43,851 nucleotides of DNA from positions 1 to 43,851 of the forward strand of contig CAKTXH010000006.1 in the NCBI GenBank assembly GCA_934630975.1. Direction: 5' to 3'. Each line of letters starts with the position of its first letter. Within the stretch, counting starts at the first letter, position 1. The position numbers were made by a program, and so were the translations under genes. Shown here piece by piece: positions 15,291 to 23,047 of this stretch. The DNA is from an uncultured Clostridia bacterium. Lineage in GTDB: Bacteria; Bacillota; Clostridia; Christensenellales; Aristaeellaceae. The notes under the pieces were generated by a model. That model worked only from the letters and a program-made list of their open reading frames with translations, made no database searches and was not told where the DNA came from.

Positions 15291-16321
15291 TTATCAAACA
15301 CAAAGTCGCGCTGAATGAAGTAGCTGATTGCAAAGAGCAGAAGATCGACCGGGATTTTGACCACCGCCGCCGAAATCGGCAGCACGGTCGGCAGAAACTG
15401 CACCAGCCCCGCGCCGAGCAGCCCCTGCACGACGGCCAGCGCGTAATACTTCGCCATCGAGTGCCTGCCGCCGCGGCCGAAGAACACGGTATGCTTGTTC
15501 AAATGATAATTCACTTGGGAGGAAACCACCCGCGCCAGCGCGTAGCTGAGCAGCGGTGCGATTTTAAAGCCCAGGCACAACCAATAATACAGCAGATAAT
15601 CCACTGCAAAGGACGTGACGGACGAATACAGATATTTGAAAATCACCGCATAAATGCGGATCGCGTCGCGCACAGGGTTAAAGTGGCTGCCGGAGTTATC
15701 GTCGATATAGATCGTTTCGATCGGCACTTCGAACACGCCGAGCTTCATATCCCGCAGCTTGAGCAGCACGTTCATTTCGTATTCGTAGCGCTCACCGTCG
15801 ATGGTGATCATCGCCGGGATGGCGCAGGCGGGCAGGCCACGCAGGCCGGTCTGCGTATCCGAAACGTGCACGCCGCTGGCGAGGGCATACACAAAACGCG
15901 TGATTCGGTTGCCCCAGCGGCTCTTGAACGGCACGTCGCCCGTGAATTCGCGCGAACCGAGCACCAGCGTATTCGGGTGCTCGCGCATGGCCTCGATCAG
16001 GCGCAGGATATCGCGCAGGGTATGCTGGCCGTCCGCATCCGCCGTGACCACGCCGGAAAGATCCGGCCAGAGGTTCAGCGCGGCGTTCAGGCCGGTCTTG
16101 AGCGCGCGGCCCTTGCCCTGATTGACCGCATGCACGGCCACTTCCGCACCCAGCGCGCGGCACGCTTCAAAAATAGGCGCAAACGGCTTCTGGCCGCCGT
16201 CGTCCACCAGCAGCACGTCAAGCTTCTCTTCTTTTAATTCGCGCGTGAGCTGAATCAGGCGCTCATCCGGCTTGTAGGCGGGAATGAGCACGACCACGCG
16301 GAACGTATCTTGCTTCTCCAT
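15287..16321 (-). CDS. Glycosyltransferase family 2 fused to a GtrA-type membrane domain
   Basis: 344 residues. The GT-A domain (1 to about 215) has VVLIPAYKPDERLI, VDDGG and TADADGQH (DxD site), like polyprenyl-phosphate sugar transferases. A GtrA domain with four hydrophobic helices (about 225-340) includes SYALARVVSSQVNYHLNKHTVFF and ends QRDFVFDK, the family's characteristic tail. GtrA proteins are thought to flip lipid-linked sugars, so this single chain may both make and translocate an undecaprenyl-phosphate sugar. The ATG at 16321 has GAGGAG upstream and a consensus promoter at 16380-16408. First gene of the operon with the CPBP protease and rlmH. Confidence 0.9.
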   Translation of the reverse strand: MEKQDTFRVVVLIPAYKPDERLIQLTRELKEEKLDVLLVDDGGQKPFAPIFEACRALGAEVAVHAVNQGKGRALKTGLNAALNLWPDLSGVVTADADGQHTLRDILRLIEAMREHPNTLVLGSREFTGDVPFKSRWGNRITRFVYALASGVHVSDTQTGLRGLPACAIPAMITIDGERYEYEMNVLLKLRDMKLGVFEVPIETIYIDDNSGSHFNPVRDAIRIYAVIFKYLYSSVTSFAVDYLLYYWLCLGFKIAPLLSYALARVVSSQVNYHLNKHTVFFGRGGRHSMAKYYALAVVQGLLGAGLVQFLPTVLPISAAVVKIPVDLLLFAISYFIQRDFVFDK

Positions 16322-16379
16322 AGCGACTCCTCGTTGCTCTTGTTGTTTTGCCCGGTTTTCTTTGGGCAGACACGCAACC

Positions 16380-16408
16380 AGTATAGCGCCCGATCGGCCA
16401 AAAGTCAA
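16380..16408 (-). promoter_or_regulatory. Sigma-A promoter of the GT2-GtrA/CPBP/rlmH operon
   Basis: Minus strand TTGACT (16408-16403), 17-base spacer, TATACT (16385-16380). It is back to back with the trpS promoter; the two -35 boxes are 16 bases apart. Confidence 0.8.
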
Positions 16409-16424
16409 TCGGGAGCTGTTTTCC

Positions 16425-16453
16425 TTGCACGGTTTCTCCCTTTGTGCTAAAAT
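16425..16453 (+). promoter_or_regulatory. Sigma-A promoter of trpS
   Basis: Plus strand TTGCAC (16425-16430), 17-base spacer, TAAAAT (16448-16453). The leader before trpS is only about 65 bases, too short for a T-box, and no T-box motif is seen. Confidence 0.75.
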
Positions 16454-16522
16454 AGGAACAACATTCTACATTCACACGCGGCCTTTCCAATGGAAAGGGC
16501 GCTTCAAAGGAGATTATGCTTT

Positions 16523-17536
16523 ATGGAACAACAGACTGCCCCGGTAAAAAAACAACGCATCCTCTCGGGAATCCAGCCTTCCGGCACGCCGACGCTGGGC
16601 AACTACATCGGCGCGATGCGCAACTGGAAGCTGCTGGAGGATCAATACGACTGCCTGTACATGATCGCCGACCTGCACGCCATCACCGTGCGGCAGGAGC
16701 CGGCCAAGCTGCGCGCGCAGTCCATCCATCTGCTGGCGCTGCTGCTGGCCATCGGCCTTGACCCGGAGAAGAACGTGCTCTTCTTCCAGAGCCATGTGCA
16801 TCAGCACGCGGAGATGAACTGGCTGCTCAACTGCTACACCTACATGGGCGAAATGAGCCGCATGACGCAGTTTAAGGATAAGAGCGCCAAGCACGCGGAC
16901 AACATCAACTGCGGCCTGTTCACCTACCCGGTGCTGATGGCGGGCGACATCCTGCTCTATCAGGCGAACCTCGTGCCGGTCGGCGTGGATCAGACGCAGC
17001 ACTTGGAAATCTGCCGCGATATCGCGACCCGCTTCAACGGCCTGTACGGCAACGTGTTCACCATCCCGGAGGGCTACTATCCGAAGCTGGGCGCGCGCGT
17101 GATGAGCCTGCAAGACCCGAAGCGTAAAATGAGCAAATCCGACCCGGACGACTGCTTCATCTCCATGCTGGACGGCGCGGACGTCGTGCGCCGCAAGCTG
17201 CGCCGCGCGGTGACGGATTCCGAATCCGAAATTCGCTTTGACGCGGAGAACAAGCCGGGCGTTTCCAACCTGTTGGCCATCCTCTGCGCGCTGACGGGCG
17301 AACCGATGGATAAGACCGTCGAGTCGTTCGCGGGCAAGGGATACGGCGACCTCAAGAGCACCGTCGCCGACGCGATTATCGCAACGCTCGAGCCGATTCA
17401 GGCGGACTACAACCGCTACATGGGCGACAAGGCGTATCTGGAGACGATCTACCGTCAGGGCGCGGACCGCGCGGGCCGTCTGGCCGAGCGCACGCTCTCC
17501 AAGGCGATGAAGAAAATCGGGTTTATCGCGAAGTAA
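16523..17536 (+). CDS. trpS: Tryptophanyl-tRNA synthetase
   Basis: 337 residues, the usual bacterial TrpRS length. It charges tRNA-Trp with tryptophan. The class I HIGH-like signature is in SGIQPSGTPTLGNYIGA, and the KMSKS loop in RKMSKSDPDDC. YMIADLHAIT and LVPVGVDQTQHLE line the active site. The ATG at 16523 (MEQQTAP) has AAAGGAG about ten bases upstream; an earlier in-frame start at 16490 is unlikely. It is transcribed alone, divergent from the glycosyltransferase operon. Confidence 0.97.
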   Translation: MEQQTAPVKKQRILSGIQPSGTPTLGNYIGAMRNWKLLEDQYDCLYMIADLHAITVRQEPAKLRAQSIHLLALLLAIGLDPEKNVLFFQSHVHQHAEMNWLLNCYTYMGEMSRMTQFKDKSAKHADNINCGLFTYPVLMAGDILLYQANLVPVGVDQTQHLEICRDIATRFNGLYGNVFTIPEGYYPKLGARVMSLQDPKRKMSKSDPDDCFISMLDGADVVRRKLRRAVTDSESEIRFDAENKPGVSNLLAILCALTGEPMDKTVESFAGKGYGDLKSTVADAIIATLEPIQADYNRYMGDKAYLETIYRQGADRAGRLAERTLSKAMKKIGFIAK

Positions 17537-17542
17537 CTCCTC

Positions 17543-17570
17543 TTTACTTTTCAACATTTAGTGGTATAAT
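17543..17570 (+). promoter_or_regulatory. Promoter of the small NrdD-tail-like gene
   Basis: TTTACT (17543-17548), 16-base spacer, perfect TATAAT (17565-17570). It leaves a leader of about 30 bases with GGGAGG before the ATG at 17607. Confidence 0.65.
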
Positions 17571-17606
17571 AATCCCAACATCTACAAGATATGGGAGGTC
17601 TTTGCC

Positions 17607-17879
17607 ATGTGCAGGGTCAATATAACCGGCGGCGAATGTCCGCAGGAGGAAATCAACGCCTACATCGCGCGGGGTCAGCAGCTCTACGGCCGCGAGCCGG
17701 ACGCGATTGACGTGCGGCTGGACGGCGAATACGTCGAGCTGGCGTATCACTATCAGAATCAGCCGTTTGACCGCATCCGCCGCATCACGGGCTATCTGGT
17801 CGGTACGCTCGACCGCTTCAATAACGCCAAGCGCGCTGAGGAGCGCGACCGCGTGAAACACGGCATTACGCTGCAATGA
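17607..17879 (+). CDS. Small protein resembling the C-terminal region of anaerobic ribonucleotide reductase
   Basis: 90 residues. The second half, RIRRITGYLVGTLDRFNN followed by AKRAEERDRVKHG, resembles the tail of class III ribonucleotide reductase (NrdD), where a 'RxxGYxxPVxxWNxGKQEEFKxR' pattern occurs. The glycyl-radical site and the cysteine-rich zinc site of NrdD are absent. Stand-alone proteins like this occur in Clostridia and are often given the reductase name, but this protein cannot be a catalytic reductase by itself. It could be a partner, regulator or unrelated small protein. It has its own promoter and a GGGAGG ribosome binding site. The DUF1858 gene follows with its own promoter. 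Confidence 0.6.
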   Translation: MCRVNITGGECPQEEINAYIARGQQLYGREPDAIDVRLDGEYVELAYHYQNQPFDRIRRITGYLVGTLDRFNNAKRAEERDRVKHGITLQ

Positions 17880-17909
17880 TGTTTTTCTCTGCCTTTCATA
17901 CATTTTTCC

Positions 17910-17938
17910 TTGCCAGTTCGGGCAAGATGGTGTATGAT
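17910..17938 (+). promoter_or_regulatory. Sigma-A promoter of the DUF1858 gene
   Basis: TTGCCA (17910-17915), 17-base spacer, TATGAT (17933-17938), about 50 bases before the ATG at 17989. Confidence 0.7.
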
Positions 17939-17988
17939 AGAAAAAGGCTTACGCCCACTTAATCCGATATAGAAAGAGGGATTTCCCA

Positions 17989-18195
17989 ATGATTACCCCT
18001 GAAATGTCCATCGCCGAAGTGATGCGCATGGATCCCGAAGTCGCTCCGGTGTTCATGTCTTACGGCATGCATTGCCTCTACTGCCCGCACGCCTCGCTGG
18101 AGTCTATCGCCGAGGCAAGCCTTGTGCACGGCATCGACGCGACCGCGCTCGTCGCCGCGCTTAACGAGTATTTCGCCGACAAAGAGGGCAAGTAA
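17989..18195 (+). CDS. DUF1858 / hybrid-cluster-protein-associated redox disulfide domain protein
   Basis: 68 residues, a complete single domain. It has the family pattern ITPEMSIAEVMRMDPEVAPVF, then YGMHCLYCPHASLESI, where C29 and C32 form the conserved CxxC proposed as a redox disulfide. Such domains are found beside hybrid cluster proteins and in anaerobes generally; the electron partner here is unknown. The ATG follows GAAAGAGGGA. The gene has its own promoter and a strong terminator, so it is probably monocistronic. Confidence 0.9.
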   Translation: MITPEMSIAEVMRMDPEVAPVFMSYGMHCLYCPHASLESIAEASLVHGIDATALVAALNEYFADKEGK

Positions 18196-18213
18196 TTTTC
18201 CCCAAAACAGCAG

Positions 18214-18251
18214 CACCCGCCGCGTTTGATCGCACGGCGGGTGTTTTTTTT
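18214..18251 (+). terminator. Rho-independent terminator of the DUF1858 gene
   Basis: Perfect 9-base arms CACCCGCCG/CGGCGGGTG (18214-18243) followed by eight T residues. The T run touches the stop codon of the convergent SH3 gene. Confidence 0.95.
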
Positions 18252-19758
18252 ACCCGTTCCCTTCCCACAAATCCGCGCGGCGGACATAGCCGACGTTTCC
18301 GTCCCACGTCATCACGATCACCCAGTCGTCGCCGTATACGCCGATGACGTATTCGCTGTTGCTTTGGCCGAAGCGCCCGATCTCCTCCGCCGCGTCGTCC
18401 GGCCCGCGATAAATCGGCGCGCCGCCTTCCAGCTCTTCCAGCGGCATCAGCGTCTCGAACGCGCAGCGCACATCCTGATTTCCGCCGCCGCGCACCAGAT
18501 AGCGGGTCATCATGTAGCCCTCCAGATTCGCGTCGCCCGCGCCGATGCGCACATGCGCCCAGCCGCCGTCCCACGAGAGAATCTGCACCGGCGTTCGGTT
18601 GTAGAATTTGCCGAGCGATTTGGCCTTTCTGTCCGGCTTCTCGCGCAGATGCAGGCGGTCTTTCGGATTGTCGTTGTTTACGAAAGCGTAAGCATCTGTA
18701 TCCAGCCGGGCGACGGCTTCTTCCTGACAGGTCGGCCATTGCTCGACGGGGACTTTCATCAAATCGAGCGGCTCGCTTTTGCCATAGATATAGCCATCAT
18801 TTTCCCCTACCCCGCCCTCATCGCTGACGCGCACACAGTCTACGCCTACGTTCAGCACCTCTTCCCCCATGCAGCCCGTGAAAAGCCATCTGCCCAGCCG
18901 CGTTCGGCTGAAGAAAAACTCCTTTCCATTTTCTTCCAGAAAAATCTGATTGTCGCCCGCGTGAAAGAGATCCAGCGCGGCCGAGCCGCTCAACGTCACG
19001 CTGTCCCGCCAGACGTTCGCCCCGTCGTTGCGCTCGCTGACGCGCACACGCACGCTGCCATCCGCCTTTTGAAGCAGCAGCACCGTGCAGGCCGGATACA
19101 CGCCGATTTGCAGCAGCGTATCCCCTTCATCCAGCAGCGGCGCGGCCAGCCCCGTCGGGAACGCGTCGTAGGTCGTGCTCAGCCCCTCCACGGTTTTGGG
19201 GAAGCGCGTCATGTCGATGCCGCCGAGGGACATGTCGAAATCCGTGCCGACGGGAATCGCATACTGTGTTTCACTGCCCGACTGCATGTTTTCGTTCTCG
19301 TCGTAAACCGCATACTCCGCATACAGCAGACCGTCCGCCGCAAACCAGTTCGTTTCGGAATAGAGCGTCGCGCCGCCCGACGGCTCCTGCGCGGTACACG
19401 TCACATCCGCGTCGCTCCACACGCCGTCCCGATGCACCGCATGCAGCGTGATATATTCATATTCCATGTCGTAACCGACAAACAGCGACTCGCCGTCCGT
19501 ATCGACAAACACGTTCATCCCCCGCCCTGTCTCAAACAGGCGCTCGTTGGCAACCGTCAGCCTGCCGTCCTCCACGACGCACAGCGCGGTCTTGTCCCCG
19601 TTTTCCAGCGCGAACACGTCAAAGCCGTTGCCTGACGCGCTTGACACAATGGCGTAGCCGGGGTACGCCGCCAGCGCGGCTTCCCCGCCCGTCTCCGCGC
19701 GCGCCACGACAGCCAGAAGCAGAAGCCCGAAACACACCGCGAAAATCTTCCGAATCAT
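18250..19758 (-). CDS. Secreted SH3-domain protein of unknown function
   Basis: 502 residues. An N-terminal signal peptide (MIRKIFAVCFGLLLLAVVARA) is followed by a large region of beta-strand character without a recognised catalytic motif. Near residues 385-450 is an SH3b-like repeat, DRLHLREKPDRKAKSLGKFYNRTPVQIL...GGWAHVRI, and a second SH3-like module follows at the C-terminus (DDWVIVMTWDGNVGYVRRADL). SH3b domains commonly bind cell wall. The ATG at 19758 has GGGGAG upstream; an in-frame extension would bury the signal peptide. Transcribed alone from 19778-19805. Confidence 0.8.
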   Translation of the reverse strand: MIRKIFAVCFGLLLLAVVARAETGGEAALAAYPGYAIVSSASGNGFDVFALENGDKTALCVVEDGRLTVANERLFETGRGMNVFVDTDGESLFVGYDMEYEYITLHAVHRDGVWSDADVTCTAQEPSGGATLYSETNWFAADGLLYAEYAVYDENENMQSGSETQYAIPVGTDFDMSLGGIDMTRFPKTVEGLSTTYDAFPTGLAAPLLDEGDTLLQIGVYPACTVLLLQKADGSVRVRVSERNDGANVWRDSVTLSGSAALDLFHAGDNQIFLEENGKEFFFSRTRLGRWLFTGCMGEEVLNVGVDCVRVSDEGGVGENDGYIYGKSEPLDLMKVPVEQWPTCQEEAVARLDTDAYAFVNNDNPKDRLHLREKPDRKAKSLGKFYNRTPVQILSWDGGWAHVRIGAGDANLEGYMMTRYLVRGGGNQDVRCAFETLMPLEELEGGAPIYRGPDDAAEEIGRFGQSNSEYVIGVYGDDWVIVMTWDGNVGYVRRADLWEGNG

Positions 19759-19777
19759 ACGCTCCCCGTCCTTTCTG

Positions 19778-19805
19778 TATATAAGACGAAACAAAGCGCG
19801 TCCAA
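19778..19805 (-). promoter_or_regulatory. Probable promoter of the SH3 protein gene
   Basis: Minus strand TTGGAC (19805-19800), 16-base spacer, TATATA (19783-19778), about 20 bases before the ATG at 19758. Confidence 0.5.
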
Positions 19806-19835
19806 ATTTCATGTTTTGGAAAAAAATTTCATATC

Positions 19836-19872
19836 AAAAAGCTGTCTCCCTTTTCACAAGGCACAGACAGCT
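19836..19872 (-). terminator. Rho-independent terminator of the CDF transporter gene
   Basis: Minus strand arms AGCTGTCT/AGACAGCT (19872-19865 and 19847-19840) around a 17-base loop, then TTTT. Confidence 0.8.
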
Positions 19873-19878
19873 TTCCCT

Positions 19879-21048
19879 TTATTCCGTATAGCTTCTTTCC
19901 AGCGTCGCGATGCAGCAATAGCCCGGGTATTCCCTGCCCAGTTCGGCGGTCATCCGGCGGCGGATTTCCGTTTCGCTGAACCGGCAATCATACGGCACCA
20001 CGCAGTCAAACACAACGTTCACCCGCGACGCGCCCTGCACGATGCGCAGATCGTGAATCGTCATCTTCGGATGAATCGTCTTGCAGATGGCGCTGACGGC
20101 CTCGCGCAGAGCTGGCACGCGCGGGTCATCCGTCGCCACCGGGTCGTAATGCACGACCAGATGCAGGCGCTCATCCTTCAGGAAGTCGCGCTCGATGCCG
20201 TCGATCACCTCATGGCTGGCAATTGGATCCTGCCGGGCGGACATTTCCACGTGGACGCTGGCGAACTGCCGCCCCGGGCCGTAATCGTGAATCATCAGAT
20301 CGTGCACGCCCAGCACGCCGGGATAGCCCATCAGCTTTTCGCGGATATGGCTGACCAGCTCGGGCGACGGCGCGTTGCCAAGCAGCGGATTGAGCGTCTC
20401 CTTGACCAGCGAAGCGCCGCTGACGAGGATGAACACGGCCACCGCCGCGCCGACATAGCCGTCCAAATCCAGCCCGGTCAGCCGGGCGACGATCGTGCAC
20501 CCCAGCACCGCGCTGGTGGTGATCACGTCGTTTCGGCTGTCGCTGGCCGTGGCTTCCAGCGCGGTTGAGCCGATGCGCCGCCCCATGTTCGTGTTGAACG
20601 CGGCCATCCAGCATTTAACCAGGATGGACGCGGCCAGCACGCCGACGCTCACCCAGCTGAATACAACCGGCTCGGGCGCAAAAATCTTGCCGACGCTGCT
20701 TTTGAGCAGTTCCACGCCGATGGCGAGAATCATCACCGCGACGGTCATGCCGGAGAGGTATTCGAACCGCCCGTGGCCGTAGGGATGCTCTGCGTCGGCG
20801 GGCTTATCGGCGAGCTTGAAGCCCAGCAGGCTGATCAGGCTGCTGGATGCATCCGACAGGTTGTTCACCGCGTCGGCCATGATGGCGACCGAGCCGCTGA
20901 GCAGCCCGGCGGCCAGCTTGCCCGCAAAGAGCAGCACGTTGCAGCCGATGCCCACCAGGCTCGCCGCTTTGCCGTAGGCACTGCGCACCCGCTCGTTTTT
21001 CACATCGTCGTGATTTGGAATTTTGGAAATGATCCACTCTGTCAACAC
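19879..21048 (-). CDS. Cation diffusion facilitator family metal transporter
   Basis: 389 residues. It has the CDF core: six membrane helices (about 28-215), then a cytoplasmic metal-binding domain that here is longer than in small CDF proteins. Signatures are SVAIMADAVNNLSDASSS in helix 2, HPYGHGRFEYLSG after it, and ATASDSRNDVI in helix 5, together forming the metal site. Family members export Zn, Mn, Co or Fe; the metal cannot be assigned here. The start is a GTG at 21048 with GGGAG ten bases upstream. The 158-base gap upstream holds no recognised riboswitch. Confidence 0.9.
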   Translation of the reverse strand: MLTEWIISKIPNHDDVKNERVRSAYGKAASLVGIGCNVLLFAGKLAAGLLSGSVAIMADAVNNLSDASSSLISLLGFKLADKPADAEHPYGHGRFEYLSGMTVAVMILAIGVELLKSSVGKIFAPEPVVFSWVSVGVLAASILVKCWMAAFNTNMGRRIGSTALEATASDSRNDVITTSAVLGCTIVARLTGLDLDGYVGAAVAVFILVSGASLVKETLNPLLGNAPSPELVSHIREKLMGYPGVLGVHDLMIHDYGPGRQFASVHVEMSARQDPIASHEVIDGIERDFLKDERLHLVVHYDPVATDDPRVPALREAVSAICKTIHPKMTIHDLRIVQGASRVNVVFDCVVPYDCRFSETEIRRRMTAELGREYPGYCCIATLERSYTE

Positions 21049-21206
21049 GTTTCACACGCTCCCTCTGAATCGGGGAACAAATCGTTCCTTGCCCAAAAAG
21101 GCTATTTCGCGTATGATTCGACGTGCCGTCTCCATTTCCTTCCATGTTAGTTGAACCTTTTTCTTCTTTTTTGCATGTTTGTCCGGGATAACAAATCGGC
21201 AGATGA

Positions 21207-21797
21207 CTACATCACCTCGATCTGTTCGATCAGCCGCTTCCCCTGCCCCGTCGGCACGGTGACGGCCAGCGCCGCGTCCACCCGCGCAACGTTCGGCGCG
21301 AGCCGCGTAACCAGCCCCGCGCGCTCGTCAAACCGTTCCGGCGCGCGCAGGGGCGCAAAGCGCAGCGGCACCACCGCGTCGTAAGCGGGCAGCCCTTCCG
21401 CCGCGCCCGGATGCATCAGCAGCGCGCCTGCGCCCGCGTCGCCTGCCAGCCGCAGCGTCAGATAGCGCAGCAGCACGTTTTGTGCGGCCTGCTCGCTTTC
21501 CGTTTCCGCCGGGGCGTCAGCCGCGTCCGGGCGCAGTTCCAGCTGAATCAAGCCGTCCGGCCACAGGAGCGCATAACCGCGCGCCGCAGGCTCGAGCCGC
21601 GCAATCCGTCCGTTTTCCAAAACCAGTTCCAGCGCCAGCGGCCCCGCGTTTTCGACAAGCGGCATATATTCGATGAAGATTTCCGCATCCTGCGCCGCCG
21701 GGAACGTCTGCCCGTCGCCCTCCACCGGCCCGCAGAATTGCCCGTTGACCGTCAGCAGCCCCCGCACCGCGCACTGAATCCGCAGCATGCACCGCAT
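21207..21797 (-). CDS. Hypothetical protein
   Basis: 196 residues; I do not recognise the family. The start MRCMLRIQCAVRGLLTVNGQF has GAGGGGGG six bases upstream. The sequence suggests a soluble beta-rich protein: RGLLTVNGQFCGPVE looks like a small beta-sandwich segment, followed by ENGRIARLEP and VVPLRFAPLRAPERF. There is no signal peptide or membrane helix. It lies downstream of the KDGal kinase on the same strand but beyond a terminator, so it is probably separate. Many rare codons or frame breaks are not seen, and the good ribosome binding site supports it as a gene. Confidence 0.65.
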   Translation of the reverse strand: MRCMLRIQCAVRGLLTVNGQFCGPVEGDGQTFPAAQDAEIFIEYMPLVENAGPLALELVLENGRIARLEPAARGYALLWPDGLIQLELRPDAADAPAETESEQAAQNVLLRYLTLRLAGDAGAGALLMHPGAAEGLPAYDAVVPLRFAPLRAPERFDERAGLVTRLAPNVARVDAALAVTVPTGQGKRLIEQIEVM

Positions 21798-21833
21798 GGC
21801 GCTCCCCCCCTCGCTTTTCCGATATATGCAAAA

Positions 21834-21858
21834 AGAGGAGAGCGATATGCCCTCCTCT
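21834..21858 (-). terminator. Terminator after the KDGal kinase gene
   Basis: Minus strand arms AGAGGAG/CTCCTCT with an 11-base loop, then TTTTTG, starting 15 bases after the kinase stop codon. Confidence 0.75.
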
Positions 21859-21873
21859 CTCAAAGCGATTGGT

Positions 21874-22947
21874 TTACAGCCCGATCTCCGCCGCGCCGAC
21901 GACGCCCATCCGGGCGGACAGCTCACGCGGGACGGCAATCGCGCCCTCGTGGCCGAGCGCTTCCAGCACGTCGATCATGGCCTGCTGCACGGGTGCTTTG
22001 CCCGCGACATAGATACGCGGTTCGACGATCTCCTTCGGTTCGCTCATATCCGGGGCGACGCCGAGCGCCGCGCCGAGGTTCTGGTGCAGCGGGATGACGT
22101 TATCCGGCATCGGGATTTCTTCCGGCTGATCCGGCAAAAACGCCTCCATCGCCTGCACGTCGAGCGCCAGCGCCGCGCCGAGCAGATAGCTCTGCACCTC
22201 CGCCGCGCTGCGCTTACCCAGCGTCTTCAAAATGCGCCCGGAGAACGCCGCGCGGCCGAGGCCGTTCTGGCTGCACGCCCACGCGCCCTCCATCGCCATT
22301 TTGCTGTCATACGCCTCCGGGGAGACGAATTCGCCGCCGACCGCGTCGGCCAGAATGGTATGATGGGTCATCGCGTCAAGCAGCTCGCCGGAAATCGAGG
22401 TCATGCAACCGAGGATTTTGCCTTCGGCGCTCATGGCGACAAATTTATTGTGTGAGCCGGGAAGGATGAACATCGCGCTCGTCTCCGGCTCGAGGAGCGT
22501 GAACAGGCCGACGGCCTCCGTCTCCTCGCCGCGCATCATATCCATCATGCCGAAGTTATCCAGATCGACCGGCCCGGCGAAGTTGCGCACACCGGGGATG
22601 AAGCAAATCGGGAACGGCGCGATTTCCGGGAAAACCTGCGTCCGCATCGCGTCATGCAGGTCGCCCACCGAGGCGGGCGCGGGCACGTGCGGAATTTCCA
22701 GCAGGCCCATATCGCTGGTAATCATGCCGTAAGCGACGCATTTCTTCACGTCGCCCGCGCCCAGCCCGTTTCGGGCGAGCAGCCGGTCGATGCAGGCCTT
22801 GAGCGTCGTTTTGAGATACCCGTTATGGCCGTCCACCGCCGTATGGCGAACGCCGCCGTCCTCCTTCACCGCGTCCAGCGGCTTTTGTTTTTCATCCAGC
22901 AGCGTCACGCGCAGGTTCGTCGTGCCGCCGTCAATCACCAGAAACAT
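21874..22947 (-). CDS. dgoK: 2-dehydro-3-deoxygalactonokinase
   Basis: 357 residues. Phosphorylates 2-keto-3-deoxygalactonate in the DeLey-Doudoroff branch of galactose/galactonate breakdown. The N-terminal phosphate loop is MFLVIDGGTTNLRVTLLDE; typical DgoK pieces are GMITSDMGL, PGVRN, DMMRGEETEAVG and LPGSHNKFV. The ATG at 22947 has AAAGGAAG upstream; an extended reading frame would run through the neighbouring repeat. It lies downstream of the aldolase gene, with a hairpin repeat (22960-23003) between them. The dehydratase that would make the substrate is not in the window. Confidence 0.9.
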   Translation of the reverse strand: MFLVIDGGTTNLRVTLLDEKQKPLDAVKEDGGVRHTAVDGHNGYLKTTLKACIDRLLARNGLGAGDVKKCVAYGMITSDMGLLEIPHVPAPASVGDLHDAMRTQVFPEIAPFPICFIPGVRNFAGPVDLDNFGMMDMMRGEETEAVGLFTLLEPETSAMFILPGSHNKFVAMSAEGKILGCMTSISGELLDAMTHHTILADAVGGEFVSPEAYDSKMAMEGAWACSQNGLGRAAFSGRILKTLGKRSAAEVQSYLLGAALALDVQAMEAFLPDQPEEIPMPDNVIPLHQNLGAALGVAPDMSEPKEIVEPRIYVAGKAPVQQAMIDVLEALGHEGAIAVPRELSARMGVVGAAEIGL

Positions 22948-22959
22948 AGGCTTCCTTTC

Positions 22960-23029
22960 TTGGGGCGCTGCCCCAAACCCCGGCAGGAACCTGAGGTTCC
23001 TGCACCTCCCGTTTTGCTTCGCGACGGAT
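22960..23029. repeat. Triple-hairpin repeat, copy B
   Basis: Between the aldolase and kinase genes. Hairpin 1 is TTGGGGC/GCCCCAA around GCT (22960-22976). Hairpin 2 is GCAGGAACC/GGTTCCTGC around TGA (22983-23003). Hairpin 3, at about 23011-23029, is degraded. Order and loops match the copies at 381 and 27174. As it sits inside a likely operon, it could modulate kinase expression. Confidence 0.75.
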
Positions 23030-23047
23030 TTCATAGCCGCTTACAGA

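Noticed and set aside
16454..16522. T-box leader for trpS
   Set aside because: The leader is only about 65 bases and no T-box sequence or antiterminator stem was found.
21049..21206. Metal-sensing riboswitch before the CDF transporter
   Set aside because: No yybP-ykoY or NiCo consensus elements could be found in this gap; only weak stems are visible.
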